A DNA stretch of 64,000 nucleotides from Giesbergeria sp. (GCF_028686475.1 NZ_JAQUCA010000007.1:89390-153389), one strand, 5' to 3'. Positions 1-7,600 are shown, numbered from the stretch's first letter. The notes: a model not told the origin generated them from the letters alone. Numbers and translations: made by a program.

Positions 1-432
1 AGCTTCTGAATTTTCCTTGATCCAAGTTTGTCTGGAAGATTTGCATTTTCTTGCAAGTACCTCTGCGGTGTAGGCTGCAATTTCGGCTTGTGCTTTTTGT
101 CCAATAAAAATGAATTTACCTTCGTTTGCATGTGCCCGGTATTCTTTTTTATAGACACTCCGACTTATTAGCATCTGGCAACCGAATGCTTTTCCTACCA
201 TTGCAGCAAGAGTTAGCTCCCAATTTGCCGGTTTATCGCGTGCCATTGTTCGGCTGTTGACAGTAGCCTCCCCAACTTCCGACATAGAAACATCGTGCGC
301 TTCTACGCCGTACTTCCGCATGAGTGCTTGCGCTTGCCTCATCGCCGCCGCTGCTTCGTGGGGGTTGGGTGAGTTGCTCAAGGCCAAGCACTTTTTAATT
401 TTTGAAAGAATTTTGGGGTCGATGGCGGGCAT
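1..432 (-). CDS. DUF2786-domain protein, C-terminus cut by window edge
   Basis: Reading the minus strand from an ATG at 432 gives an open frame of 144 codons that runs off the left edge. The first 45 residues (MPAIDPKILSKIKKCLALSN, then NPHEAAAAMRQAQALM and KYGVEAHDV) match the DUF2786 pattern: a helical lysine-rich start, a conserved N-P-(H/N)-E-A-A-A-A segment and a KYG turn. The family is common on phages and plasmids and has no firm biochemical role. No clear ribosome site is visible before the ATG. The C-terminal domain is partly outside the window, so total length is unknown. Confidence 0.8.
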   Translation of the reverse strand, partial: MPAIDPKILSKIKKCLALSNSPNPHEAAAAMRQAQALMRKYGVEAHDVSMSEVGEATVNSRTMARDKPANWELTLAAMVGKAFGCQMLISRSVYKKEYRAHANEGKFIFIGQKAQAEIAAYTAEVLARKCKSSRQTWIKENSEA

Positions 433-493
433 GACTATTTACAATTATAAATTAACCCGTAGATTTTGCGGGTCGGTAGGTTAATAATATCAA

Positions 494-1183
494 CTAAGTC
501 GATGGTGTCAATTTCCGTAACTGCTTGGACTTATGCAATGCTTGGCACGCATCGTATAAATCAACGCCCTCTGCCGTTACGCCGTCAGATGCAGTCACGA
601 TTTTTTCGAGTTGTGTAGCTAATTCTGAAATTAGTTGATATAGTGACTGGTGATTTAGCTGCGGTGCTGGCAACTGAGGCTGGTGCAAATTTTTCTGTAC
701 TTCGTCCAATGGCATCAGAGTGCTTGCCCTTTCATCTGAGGCTGGGGTTGGTTGCTCCAGTGATTCGGTGGTTACGATGCCGTGGGCTGCTTCAATGGCG
801 CGAGTAACGGCGACTACCCAATTGGTTGTGCCGCGCAAGAAGTTTTGATTGGATTCGATTTCCATTGCAATGGTCATTGCGCGATCTGCTGTCAGCGGTT
901 CGAGTGCTGTTTGCTCAAGCTCCTGTGCCCGTGCGAACCATAGCCTATGCTGCTTATTCACATGAATCAGACGGGCTTGTAGGTTTTCGATTTCCAGCTG
1001 GGCCACGCCGTAGCTGGTGGCAAGGGCTTGGTATTCGGTGTGCAAGCGTAGCAGCTCGTCAGCAGCCTGATCGAGAGGATCGCCTTTGCCAACATTAAGA
1101 ACGCGCTTGTGTTTAAGCGCATCAGCCAGCCGCAATGCTTCAGGCTGGACTTGGGGCGTGTGATTAAGTGATTCTTGATTCAT
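494..1183 (-). CDS. Hypothetical coiled-coil protein (229 aa)
   Basis: I do not recognise this protein. It is soluble-looking, with no signal peptide or membrane segment, and has a long heptad-rich stretch around residues 45-95 (LLRLHTEYQALATSY through FARAQELEQ) that should form a coiled coil, followed by a Pro/Ala/Gln linker. It lies downstream of rdgC on the same strand, 75 bp after the RdgC stop, with the RdgC terminator hairpin in between. Phage and plasmid proteins of similar make-up often sit near RdgC or replication genes, but nothing here allows a function. Confidence 0.65.
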   Translation of the reverse strand: MNQESLNHTPQVQPEALRLADALKHKRVLNVGKGDPLDQAADELLRLHTEYQALATSYGVAQLEIENLQARLIHVNKQHRLWFARAQELEQTALEPLTADRAMTIAMEIESNQNFLRGTTNWVVAVTRAIEAAHGIVTTESLEQPTPASDERASTLMPLDEVQKNLHQPQLPAPQLNHQSLYQLISELATQLEKIVTASDGVTAEGVDLYDACQALHKSKQLRKLTPST

Positions 1184-1221
1184 GATATTAAAAATCTTTA
1201 ATTTAAGTGTTTGTTTTGAAA

Positions 1222-1250
1222 AAGCTAATCCGCAATCGAATGCGGATTTC
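1222..1250 (-). terminator. Intrinsic terminator after rdgC
   Basis: AATCCGC (1227-1233) pairs with GCGGATT (1242-1248). Read on the minus strand, the hairpin follows the RdgC stop by about 10 bases and is followed by GCTTTTTC. It also sits just upstream of the next minus-strand gene. Confidence 0.6.
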
Positions 1251-1258
1251 TTGCTTTG

Positions 1259-2179
1259 CTACTGGCTTAGAAAAACACCCTGTTCAGGACAGTGCTTATC
1301 GATGCGCTCGCCATCCAATACATCAATCAAGCATGGAATCAGCGCCGCCATCTCTCCGGTGAAGATAGCGACATCTGCATCAAAGCCGTCCTCACTTTTG
1401 TCCTGCGTCACCACATCTAGCAGGCTGATCTTCTTGATCTGTAGGCTATCGGTCAGGACAAACGAAACCCGATCCTGCCAAGTAAGCGCCAGCTTGGTAG
1501 GCATTTTTCCTGCCTCGATATGGGCACGGATTTCTTCGATGTCCAGCGGGTGCCGCCCGTACTTAACTACCGATTTTTCTTCACCACTGCCCTTGAGTTC
1601 GCATTCCCGGTCAATGCTGAAATCGGCTGGAGCGTATTGGCTACTTAGCCAGTTGGCCATCGCCGTGGCAGGAGAGGTTTGTGTATCCAGCAGCCGCAGG
1701 GATAGGCCGTCGATGGCTTTGACCAAAGCTGTGGTCAGCTCGTCGGCCTTGGTCTGGCTGGCTGTATCCACTACTAAAAATTGCGCTTTCGGATCAATCC
1801 AAACCAACGTGGTGCCGTGCCGTGTGAAGGCTTGTGGTAGCAGGTCGAGTTTGGCTTCTTCTTTAAGCTCGCGGCATTCGCGCTTACCGGGTTTGTGGCC
1901 TGTGGTTTGCTCAATTGCAGCAGCTTTTTCTTGTACCTTCTGAGCAATTACGCTTGCTGGCAGCAACTTCGTTTCGGTCTTAAACCGGAGTAGCCATTGC
2001 CCACCCACCGACTCGATCAGCGGCCCGTTTTCTTCGCGGCGAGGGGGAATCCAGCCGTGAGAGCGTTCTTCAGTTGGCTTGCATGGCGTGAAGGCGCTTT
2101 CGTTCAAGGCTTGTTCTGCGCGCTGGAAATCATCAGCGGTCAATCCGGCGATACGATAAATAATGAGATTCTTGAACAT
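1259..2179 (-). CDS. rdgC: RdgC recombination-associated protein
   Basis: At 306 aa this is the usual RdgC length (about 300). The start MFKNLIIYRI and the later segments GWIPPR, LLRFKTETKLLP, KRECRELKEEAKLDLLPQAF and LVWIDP are characteristic of the family. RdgC is a ring-shaped, sequence-independent double-stranded DNA-binding protein that restrains RecA-driven recombination. Homologues are frequent on phages and plasmids, where they are thought to protect or channel incoming DNA. The ATG at 2179 has only a weak ribosome site. It belongs to a minus-strand group with the small genes on either side, and fits the DNA-maintenance theme of the element (RecG, clamp). Confidence 0.93.
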   Translation of the reverse strand: MFKNLIIYRIAGLTADDFQRAEQALNESAFTPCKPTEERSHGWIPPRREENGPLIESVGGQWLLRFKTETKLLPASVIAQKVQEKAAAIEQTTGHKPGKRECRELKEEAKLDLLPQAFTRHGTTLVWIDPKAQFLVVDTASQTKADELTTALVKAIDGLSLRLLDTQTSPATAMANWLSSQYAPADFSIDRECELKGSGEEKSVVKYGRHPLDIEEIRAHIEAGKMPTKLALTWQDRVSFVLTDSLQIKKISLLDVVTQDKSEDGFDADVAIFTGEMAALIPCLIDVLDGERIDKHCPEQGVFLSQ

Positions 2180-2218
2180 GGCGTTATTTCTGTGGAAATT
2201 TTTGGTGAAGAAATTGGT

Positions 2219-2567
2219 TTAGGCTTTGGCGGTGGATTGCAAGCAGGCCAGTGCTTTTTTTGTTTTTGCGTGGGCTTCTTTTTCCTTGGCTAAAGCGATT
2301 CGCAAATTGGCAAGTTCTTGCTGAAGCTCGTTGCGATAGATTTCGCTGCTGATGCGCTCTGCTGTCAGAGAACGGCCTTTTAGTTCTCTGGTCGGAACGC
2401 CTTTGCCGAAATTCCAAAGGGTGGCTATGCGGTCGGCATCTTCATCCTGTTTCAACCTAGCTTTTACAAGCTCCGACCTTCAGGTCGGGGTGATTGACAC
2501 TCGAATCGTCCGCCGAAATTTCCCAATCAAAACTGGGTGTAAATTTTTTGGTAGTAGTGCTTTGCAT
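2219..2567 (-). pseudogene. Small gene split by an apparent 1-nt frameshift
   Basis: On the minus strand an ATG at 2567 with GGA seven bases upstream opens MQSTTTKKFTPSFDWEISAD and reads about 36 codons to ...HPDLKVGACKS and a stop. The +1 frame continues as ELVKARLKQDEDADRIATLW and on to 2219 with a heptad-rich C-terminus. Removing one G of the GG in gtcGGag (around 2475) joins the two halves as ...DLKVELVKARLKQDEDAD..., a smooth protein of about 114 aa. It may be a real mutation or a sequence error. The downstream half alone (78 aa from a TTG at 2455) is the only long single frame. Function unknown. Confidence 0.6.
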
Positions 2568-2574
2568 GATTTTT

Positions 2575-2604
2575 CCAAAAAAAAGCCCGCGCACTGCGGG
2601 CTGT
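2575..2604 (-). terminator. Intrinsic terminator after the 115-aa gene
   Basis: AGCCCGC (2584-2590) and GCGGGCT (2596-2602) form a 7-bp stem. On the minus strand it follows the stop at 2623 and runs into a T-run (2583-2577), which ends at the ribosome site of the next gene. Confidence 0.75.
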
Positions 2605-2622
2605 GCTTAGTGTTTAAGCGGG

Positions 2623-2970
2623 TTATTCGGTAGGCTGTTCTGGAGCCGCTTGATCAGCAGCTGCCAAATGACCTTCTGCTGCATTTTCTTTGGGCTGCAG
2701 ATCAAGCAAATTATCTTGGCTTGGCGCGGCTTCAGGTGCAGCAGCCTGTTCAGCAGCTTTGCTACCCCGTGGCTTGCGTGGCACGCGGGTATCAGGGACA
2801 ACTTCCAAAACAGCACCGATGCCTAGCAATTTGGCTGTTTCGACAGCATTTGCTACCTTGATCTGAAACTTGGCACCAATTGCATAAAGCAAAGCAGCGC
2901 TTTCGTTTGTGGCTTGGATCAGGCGTTGTTTGCCATCTTCTTCGGTCAGTTGATAAATTTTGTCGGCCAT
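2623..2970 (-). CDS. Hypothetical protein with acidic Ala/Pro/Glu tail (115 aa)
   Basis: Not recognised. The first 65 residues (MADKIYQLTEEDGKQRLIQA, then AIGAKFQIKVANAVETAKLL) look like a small folded domain. The last 50 are low-complexity, rich in Ala, Glu, Pro and Gln, and probably disordered. The ATG at 2970 has a good GAAAGGA ribosome site on the minus strand. A globular head with an acidic tail recalls single-stranded-DNA-binding or DNA-mimic accessory proteins, but that is only an impression. It sits upstream of the frameshifted gene and rdgC on the same strand and has its own terminator. Confidence 0.65.
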   Translation of the reverse strand: MADKIYQLTEEDGKQRLIQATNESAALLYAIGAKFQIKVANAVETAKLLGIGAVLEVVPDTRVPRKPRGSKAAEQAAAPEAAPSQDNLLDLQPKENAAEGHLAAADQAAPEQPTE

Positions 2971-3056
2971 GAGGTTTCCTTTCAGTTGATTTAAGTGGCT
3001 TACGAATCAAGATTACTTGAGCAACGGGTGAAGTCAAATTTGCGTTACGCAAGCAA

Positions 3057-3740
3057 TCAGGGTTGGAAAGTTTGAGGTGGGGCTTTCTGGTCAAACTCTG
3101 CAATGTGGTATTTGGGTAATGCGTGTGGCTTGCAATCTGCCTTCGTTGCATCCCAAATTTGTTGAGCAAGCTCGAAGCCTGCTTGTGTGTCACTGGCATA
3201 GTGCAGACCAGCAATTTCGCGTCCGTGGGCCACATCGATGGCCAAAGACTTTAGGGCTGGTGCTGCTGACGGTACGGCTGCCCCCAGTGCCAGCGCTGTC
3301 AACATAGATTGGGTGGCGTGGCCGCTGGGATAGGATGCGTGCCAGGGCACTGATACCACGGTGGTCAAGCTGCTATCGGCGGTGTTGGGGCGCGCTCGTG
3401 CGTAGTGGTCTTTCAATGCCAAAGTAACTTTTTCCGCTTCTTTCTGCAATGCGGTGATTTGCCGCTCAAGCTGGGGATGGTCTTTCGCTTGCAATCCAGC
3501 CGCTGCCCAAAACTTGGGTGTAGGGTCGTGATCTTCTGCTTTTATCGCGGCAACCCGTTCTGGGATTCGCAATTCCTGCATCAATTTGAGGCGCTGTGCA
3601 TCTGCCCAGTCGTCTGCGGGCGGGGACGGTAGTGCCGGTGCGAAGTCCGCTGTGATGCAGCCAGCATGTGTAAGCGTGCCTACTGAGAGCGCGGCAAAGG
3701 CCACGGTTGCGGCTGCTAGGATGCGTTGATGTGATGGCAT
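3057..3740 (-). CDS. PAP2-superfamily acid phosphatase, exported
   Basis: This 227-aa protein starts with a signal peptide (MPSHQRILAAATVAFAALSV, cleavage near residue 26). It carries the three phosphatase motifs in order: K110-x6-R117-P118, P138-S-G-H141, and R174-x5-H180-x3-D184. These residues bind phosphate and form the phospho-histidine intermediate in PAP2 and class A non-specific acid phosphatases, so a periplasmic phosphomonoesterase or lipid phosphatase is expected. The usual serine before R174 is glycine here. It faces away from the small-gene train that begins at 4051. Confidence 0.9.
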   Translation of the reverse strand: MPSHQRILAAATVAFAALSVGTLTHAGCITADFAPALPSPPADDWADAQRLKLMQELRIPERVAAIKAEDHDPTPKFWAAAGLQAKDHPQLERQITALQKEAEKVTLALKDHYARARPNTADSSLTTVVSVPWHASYPSGHATQSMLTALALGAAVPSAAPALKSLAIDVAHGREIAGLHYASDTQAGFELAQQIWDATKADCKPHALPKYHIAEFDQKAPPQTFQP

Positions 3741-3952
3741 CAGAAATTTTTTTAGGTTGCGATGCCCTCTATCTTCTGTGCAGCAAGGCGCTGAATCGAT
3801 GTGAAAGGCGCTACGAATAGCGCATCTTTCAATAAAGAGATTGCTGCTTTTTCTGCTTCAATACAGCTATCCGCAATTGCGGAATGTCGTTAGAAGCAAG
3901 TCATCCTGCTTGTGGTGTGCTGCGCCGTCCCCACCATCCCAAGTCAATCTGT

Positions 3953-4050
3953 CTTTCCTGTGTGTTCGCTCGTTTGTGAGCCTACAGGAAAGGCGTTTGC
4001 GCCTATTGGTTCTCAGCAACCCTTACTGGGGAAAAAGAAAGGAACCTTTC
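3953..4050 (+). promoter_or_regulatory. Structured leader A, before the gene at 4051
   Basis: P2: CTTTCCTGT (3953-3961) with ACAGGAAAG (3984-3992). Short stem: AGGCG (3991-3995) with CGCCT (4000-4004). P3: GGTTC (4008-4012) with GAACC (4042-4046), which covers the GGAA ribosome site; inner CCC (4020-4022) with GGG (4028-4030). The rest of the 310-base gap back to 3741 holds a CCGCAATTGCGG palindrome near 3870 that may belong to an older or upstream leader; I see no confident promoter. Confidence 0.65.
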
Positions 4051-4355
4051 ATGATGAAAAAAGCATTCACAGCTGGCCCTTGGGAAGTCTGGAATTACGG
4101 GGGGAGTCGCTCATTGATGTAGCAGTAGGCCCAGCCGCTGGTGGACTGGCTGTTGCACAGATCACCACCGCGACGGCTCATGGCATCCACACTGCCAAAG
4201 CTATGGAGCTGGGACAAGCCAATGCTCGTCTAATAGCGCAGTCTCCAAATCTCGTTGAAGCAGTTGAACGACTGCTGAACGAACTTGGTAGCTCAGAATC
4301 AGACGCTGCTGAATTTTCGCGTGCGATACTTTTGAAAATCGAAGGAGAAGTTTAA
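4051..4355 (+). pseudogene. Small phage-type protein needing a -1 frameshift at a G6 run
   Basis: The ATG at 4051 follows leader A and reads MMKKAFTAGPWEVWNYGG, then stops after 23 codons. Slipping back one base at GGG GGG (4099-4104) continues as ESLIDVAVGPAAGGLAVAQI, ending at 4355. The joined product of about 101 aa matches the common phage/plasmid type that starts with (F/W)TxGPW and carries an ANARLIAQSPNLVEAVERLL motif near the end. The break may be a lost G in a homopolymer, a true mutation, or a programmed -1 slip. The next gene overlaps its stop (TAATG), so the second half is evidently still in a translated arrangement. Confidence 0.7.
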
Positions 4356-4540
4356 TGAGTGAAAATCAAAGTGAAACAAAGCCTGCTGAAATCGAAGCGG
4401 CCCGTTCTGATTTTGGGATGGCACTTGTGCTGTCAGGATTGCCTGCTCAGGGTGCATTGACCGCTCTGTATGCTGGTGGACATGCCTGTATGCTCGCTTG
4501 GGCATCAAGTCTCATGCCAAACGAAGTAGCAGCGAACTAA
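4355..4540 (+). CDS. Small hypothetical protein (61 aa)
   Basis: Starts at an ATG that overlaps the preceding stop (TAATG), with GAAGGAGAAG just upstream, so translation is probably coupled to the frameshifted gene before it. The N-terminus is charged. Residues 20-55 are Ala/Gly/Leu-rich (FGMALVLSGLPAQGALTALY) and could form one membrane-inserting hairpin or an amphipathic segment. Not recognised. Confidence 0.6.
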   Translation: MSENQSETKPAEIEAARSDFGMALVLSGLPAQGALTALYAGGHACMLAWASSLMPNEVAAN

Positions 4541-4559
4541 AGCCGGACTTTGATTTGCG

Positions 4560-4684
4560 AAAGCAAGGTTTTCATATCTTGCTTTTTAGCATTCATTTTT
4601 CTGTATCTTTAATCGGAAGATACAGAAAAGGCGAGTGCCAATCCTTTTTTAACACCCTTTATAGGGAATTATTGAAAGGAAAAT
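4560..4684 (+). promoter_or_regulatory. Structured leader B, before the gene at 4685
   Basis: P1: AAAGCAAG (4560-4567) with CTTGCTTT (4578-4585) and following Ts. P2: a perfect 13-bp stem, TTTTCTGTATCTT (4597-4609) with AAGATACAGAAAA (4617-4629). A short GGC/GCC stem follows. P3: TCCTTT (4642-4647) with AAAGGA (4675-4680), the ribosome site; inner CCC (4655-4657) with GGG (4664-4666). Confidence 0.75.
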
Positions 4685-4987
4685 ATGATGAGTAGCCATC
4701 ACGAGTGGGCAATAGAAATCATAAACGAACACAATCAAAAAAAGCCGTTTGCGCCTGAAAACGGCAAAGAATTGGCTTTCAAGATTGGTGATGAGGTAAT
4801 TTATCACATTGATGGAAGCGGAGAAGCGCCGCCTAATGGGCAGAAGTCTTTCATCGTAACGGGCCTTTATCAGCCAAACCCTATGTCGTCTATGTATGCG
4901 TGTGGTTATCGCTACATGCTGAACTGGACTGCTCATTGGATGCCTGTCAAGGAATCATCGTTGCGTCTTAAAAAGAAAGCGGATTAA
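4685..4987 (+). CDS. Hypothetical protein (100 aa)
   Basis: Not recognised. A compact, soluble-looking protein with no signal peptide. The middle (KIGDEVIYHIDGSGEAPPNG) looks like a small beta-barrel in which a charged strand is followed by a glycine turn, and the C-terminus is lysine-rich. It is the first complete gene of the accessory train to follow a full P1-P2-P3 leader, and lies directly upstream of the clamp gene with only leader C between. Confidence 0.7.
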   Translation: MMSSHHEWAIEIINEHNQKKPFAPENGKELAFKIGDEVIYHIDGSGEAPPNGQKSFIVTGLYQPNPMSSMYACGYRYMLNWTAHWMPVKESSLRLKKKAD

Positions 4988-4996
4988 AAATAGAAG

Positions 4997-5131
4997 GGTA
5001 AAGTGGTTCGCCACTTTGCCATTATCTAAAGTAAAGTCTTTCCTTTGTTTTCTATGGAGGGCAAAGGAAAGGCATTAAGCCTACCCTCTCTATTACGCTC
5101 AGTTTTGAGCAAATTTAAGAAAGGGATTTTT
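4997..5131 (+). promoter_or_regulatory. Structured leader C, before the sliding-clamp gene
   Basis: P1: GGTAAAGTGG (4997-5006), TTCG loop, CCACTTTGCC (5011-5020). P2: a perfect 10-bp stem, CTTTCCTTTG (5038-5047) with CAAAGGAAAG (5062-5071). Short stem GGC/GCC (5071-5081). P3: CCCT (5084-5087) with AGGG (5122-5125), inner GCTCA (5097-5101) with TGAGC (5106-5110). Confidence 0.75.
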
Positions 5132-6250
5132 ATGAAGACAACTATTGGTGAACTTCGCACAGCCATGAAGCAGGCTATGAAAGCCATCAACAAGGGAAGT
5201 TGCGCGATTGAAATTAAACACAACTCGCTCTATGTGAAGGCCTCTTCAATGGAGGGTGCTGTAATGATTGCAGTACCCACGGATGGCTTTATTGAGAACT
5301 GCAATGCTTCTTTGTCACAGAAACAGATTCTCGCTATTTTTAATGGTGTGGCAGATAGCACAGTCTGCACCTTTAAGAAAGTAGAGAATGGAATTGCTAT
5401 CAGCTTTGCTGGTGCAAGAATCAGGCTTCTTCATCCTTACGATGGCGAAGCAGATTCAATTTTTGAGACTGTTGACCTCGTGAAGCAGAAGTTATTTTCT
5501 GCTGAAGGAAGCAAGCTATCGAAATACCTCAATGGCCCCTTGAGCTATGCTGCCAAGAACGATGTGCGCGTCTTCTTGACGGGGGTGTGCTTCGAGTCAG
5601 ACGAAGGTGTTTTGCAGCTCGTTGGTACAGACGGAATCAGGCTTTGTGCTGTCAAAACTGATATTGCAGCAAGTCTATCGGCAAATTTCATTTTGCCCGC
5701 ATCTGCCGCTGAAGCCATTCATGCCGTCTTTAATGACAGTGAATTTTCAGTGGAAATGATTGGGGATGGTGACAATGTGCGCCTTCTTTTTAGCAATGAC
5801 ACAATTAAATGGCTGGTTACGCTGATTGCGGGTACTTACCCGAATTGGCGAAAGGTCATGCCACAAAAAAATCGCCATGCACAAGCCGTCCTAGATCGGG
5901 ATGAGCTGGTTCGTGCGGTTAATCGAGTCACCGCCGCTTCCGATTCAGTTCATGCTGCTCTTGTCTTTTCTAAAGGCAGGGTTACGGTGCAATCTATCGA
6001 TGGTGAACAGCGTGAAGAATTCAGCGCTGAATCTACATTGGTCGATGACACAGTTGTTTTTCCCTTCAACGGGAAGATGCTGACCAATGCGGTTTCTTGT
6101 GTGGAGACGGAAAAAGTTGATATTTATATCGATGATGCCGATTTGCTAAAAGGTAAGGCTGTATTCCATTCTGATCCGCTCGATACCGCTAAGGTAATGA
6201 AGGATTGGATTGGGTTCATGATGCCCCTCCGAGTTGAAGTGACAGTGTGA
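5132..6250 (+). CDS. DNA polymerase III beta subunit (sliding clamp) homologue
   Basis: The 372-aa product has the length of DnaN (about 366). It shows clamp features: an N-terminal domain beginning MKTTIGELRTAMKQAMKAIN, a middle-domain signature VCFESDEGVLQLVGTDGIRL, and the interdomain segment TLIAGTYPNWRKVMP that is strongly conserved in bacterial beta clamps. The clamp encircles DNA and tethers polymerase, ligase and repair factors. A copy on a mobile element would supply or modify processivity during its own replication. The start at 5132 is chosen because it follows the GGG ribosome site at the end of leader C; an upstream in-frame start at 5045 would lie inside P2. The first domain looks divergent. 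Confidence 0.88.
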   Translation: MKTTIGELRTAMKQAMKAINKGSCAIEIKHNSLYVKASSMEGAVMIAVPTDGFIENCNASLSQKQILAIFNGVADSTVCTFKKVENGIAISFAGARIRLLHPYDGEADSIFETVDLVKQKLFSAEGSKLSKYLNGPLSYAAKNDVRVFLTGVCFESDEGVLQLVGTDGIRLCAVKTDIAASLSANFILPASAAEAIHAVFNDSEFSVEMIGDGDNVRLLFSNDTIKWLVTLIAGTYPNWRKVMPQKNRHAQAVLDRDELVRAVNRVTAASDSVHAALVFSKGRVTVQSIDGEQREEFSAESTLVDDTVVFPFNGKMLTNAVSCVETEKVDIYIDDADLLKGKAVFHSDPLDTAKVMKDWIGFMMPLRVEVTV

Positions 6251-6311
6251 ATCAACGCTACACCTAACGCTATCGCCAGCCAGATGCACACAGCGTTCTG
6301 ATCCGGTAGCG

Positions 6312-6331
6312 ACCGGCCAAATTTGGCCGGT
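6312..6331. repeat. 20-bp palindrome, copy 1
   Basis: Perfect ACCGGCCAAATTTGGCCGGT, 62 bp after the clamp stop; followed by TTCTCC, not a T-run. The 362-base gap 6251-6612 otherwise holds an inverted repeat around AGTGCT/AGCACT near 6445-6465, an isolated ribosome site with an immediate start-stop (ATGTAA at 6497-6502), and leader D. Confidence 0.9.
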
Positions 6332-6515
6332 TTCTCCGAAGCCTACCGATCTCTCCATCCATCATGCTACCTGCATGGTTGTGGTTAATTGATTTCATTG
6401 TGGCGCTTGCTTTTAGGCGCACTATAAAGTCAAAAGGCTATAGAAGTGCTGGAAGCACTATAACTACTTGCTGTAATGAATTTTAATCGAAAGGAAATGT
6501 AATATTTTTCAAGAA

Positions 6516-6612
6516 AAGTCCGCTCTGCGGGCTTTCCAATGGATAACTCTATTGGAAAGCCTGTTGTTAGGCCCACTCCTTTTTACCAAAATTTTGGAAT
6601 GGAGTTTTTATT
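6516..6612 (+). promoter_or_regulatory. Structured leader D, before the gene at 6613
   Basis: P1: AAGTCCGC (6516-6523) with GCGGGCTT (6527-6534). P2: CTTTCCAAT (6532-6540) with ATTGGAAAG (6551-6559); it shares 3 nt with P1. Short stem GCCT (6559-6562) with AGGC (6569-6572). P3: ACTCC (6575-6579) with GGAGT (6601-6605), the ribosome site, enclosing the palindrome CCAAAATTTTGG (6586-6597). Confidence 0.8.
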
Positions 6613-6873
6613 ATGAAAAGCCAGAATCAGTTGAATGCTCGCTGCCACATCCAAGTTGCCAAAGCGCTCGATTTAATTAGCCAAACAAAAGCGGCTGACG
6701 TAGATCGGGATTTAGCATATTACTATGCACATTTGGTCGGGATGAAAAATGAACCATTGTCCGAGGAATTCAAAGTGGAACCCTTTTTAATGAAGGCATT
6801 TCGTGATGGACTTGAGGACATTCAGTTTGTTGAATCTCTTGATTTTAAGAAAATTTGCTGTGGTCTTGTATAA
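6613..6873 (+). CDS. Small hypothetical protein (86 aa)
   Basis: Not recognised. The ATG sits 8 bases after the GGAGT that closes leader D. The protein is mostly helical and charged (QVAKALDLISQTKAADVDRD, then YYYAHLVGMK) with no signal peptide or membrane segment. The next gene starts at 6875, directly after this stop, so the two are probably translationally coupled. Confidence 0.65.
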   Translation: MKSQNQLNARCHIQVAKALDLISQTKAADVDRDLAYYYAHLVGMKNEPLSEEFKVEPFLMKAFRDGLEDIQFVESLDFKKICCGLV

Positions 6874-6874
6874 T

Positions 6875-7117
6875 ATGGAAAATTCTGAACTAACCGAAAG
6901 TCACCAGCGATTCTATTCGCCGGGGTGGATGTTGTTTTTACAGGGAAAGCAAAAAGACCTAGAAGATAGATATTTGGCTGATCTTGATGGAAACATGACA
7001 GTTGATGCAGATAAGGCATTGGTGATTGACGGCAATAAAGATCCTCTGCTTTTTGTAAAATTGGAATATCAATATTGCCGGGAATTTTGGTCAACTCGAA
7101 TGCAAAGGTGGGTCTGA
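6875..7117 (+). CDS. Small hypothetical protein (80 aa)
   Basis: Not recognised. The ATG lies 2 bases after the preceding stop (TAAT ATG) and has no strong ribosome site of its own, which suggests coupling to the gene at 6613. Acidic N-terminal half, aromatic segments (RFYSPGWMLFL; YQYCREFW). An in-frame upstream ATG at 6803 lies inside the previous gene and is less likely. Confidence 0.6.
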   Translation: MENSELTESHQRFYSPGWMLFLQGKQKDLEDRYLADLDGNMTVDADKALVIDGNKDPLLFVKLEYQYCREFWSTRMQRWV

Positions 7118-7132
7118 TTCAATTCTGATTGA

Positions 7133-7228
7133 AAGTCCGCTATGCGGGCTTTCCAATGGAGGCATCTATTGGAAAGCCTGTTTTACAGAGCACTCTTTTT
7201 TAACCCAATTTTTTGGAATGGAGTGAAT
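7133..7228 (+). promoter_or_regulatory. Structured leader E, before the gene at 7229
   Basis: P1: AAGTCCGC (7133-7140) with GCGGGCTT (7144-7151). P2: CTTTCCAAT (7149-7157) with ATTGGAAAG (7168-7176), sharing 3 nt with P1. P3: CACTC (7191-7195) with GAGTG (7221-7225), the ribosome site; inner CCAA (7205-7208) with TTGG (7213-7216). Confidence 0.8.
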
Positions 7229-7600
7229 ATGTATTTTGTAGTAACGCTTGACCGAGGCATGATTTCACGGTCTGATTTTGAACATGAATTACCAGCAATT
7301 TTCTTCAATTTTGGCAAAATGCTGTTGGAGAAAACTGCACTGAAATCCGGGCCTCTTTATCGGAATGGCTGTTTGATTGGACAGACTGAAATTGTAGAAG
7401 TCCTTGCAGACAGTGAGATGGAAAACGGCACTGCTCGCATGGAAATCAAATTGGGCTGGAGTGAAGGTGATACGCAGATAGCAGAAGTGCTTTTTGCCTT
7501 GCACCGTGCTTTGAGTCATATCGAGTTTGGTGAGAAAATTTTTGGCATTTCAGAATTTGGAGTGCTGATTGTAAATTATCAACACAAAGAAGAAAATTAA
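7229..7600 (+). CDS. Hypothetical protein (123 aa)
   Basis: Not recognised. The ATG at 7229 follows the GGAG that closes leader E; the longer open frame begins inside the leader. The sequence alternates beta-like segments (MYFVVTLDRGM; TARMEIKLGW) with a helix (IAEVLFALHRALSHIEFG) and looks like a small alpha/beta domain. It is followed 9 bases later by the zinc-ribbon gene at 7610, so the two probably form a pair. Confidence 0.65.
   Translation: MYFVVTLDRGMISRSDFEHELPAIFFNFGKMLLEKTALKSGPLYRNGCLIGQTEIVEVLADSEMENGTARMEIKLGWSEGDTQIAEVLFALHRALSHIEFGEKIFGISEFGVLIVNYQHKEEN

Noticed and set aside
6490..6502. Minimal ORF with ribosome site and ATG-TAA
   Set aside because: GAAAGGAA before ATGTAA looks like a start-stop element, but a single example with no conservation evidence may be the remnant of a lost gene; not reported as a feature of its own.
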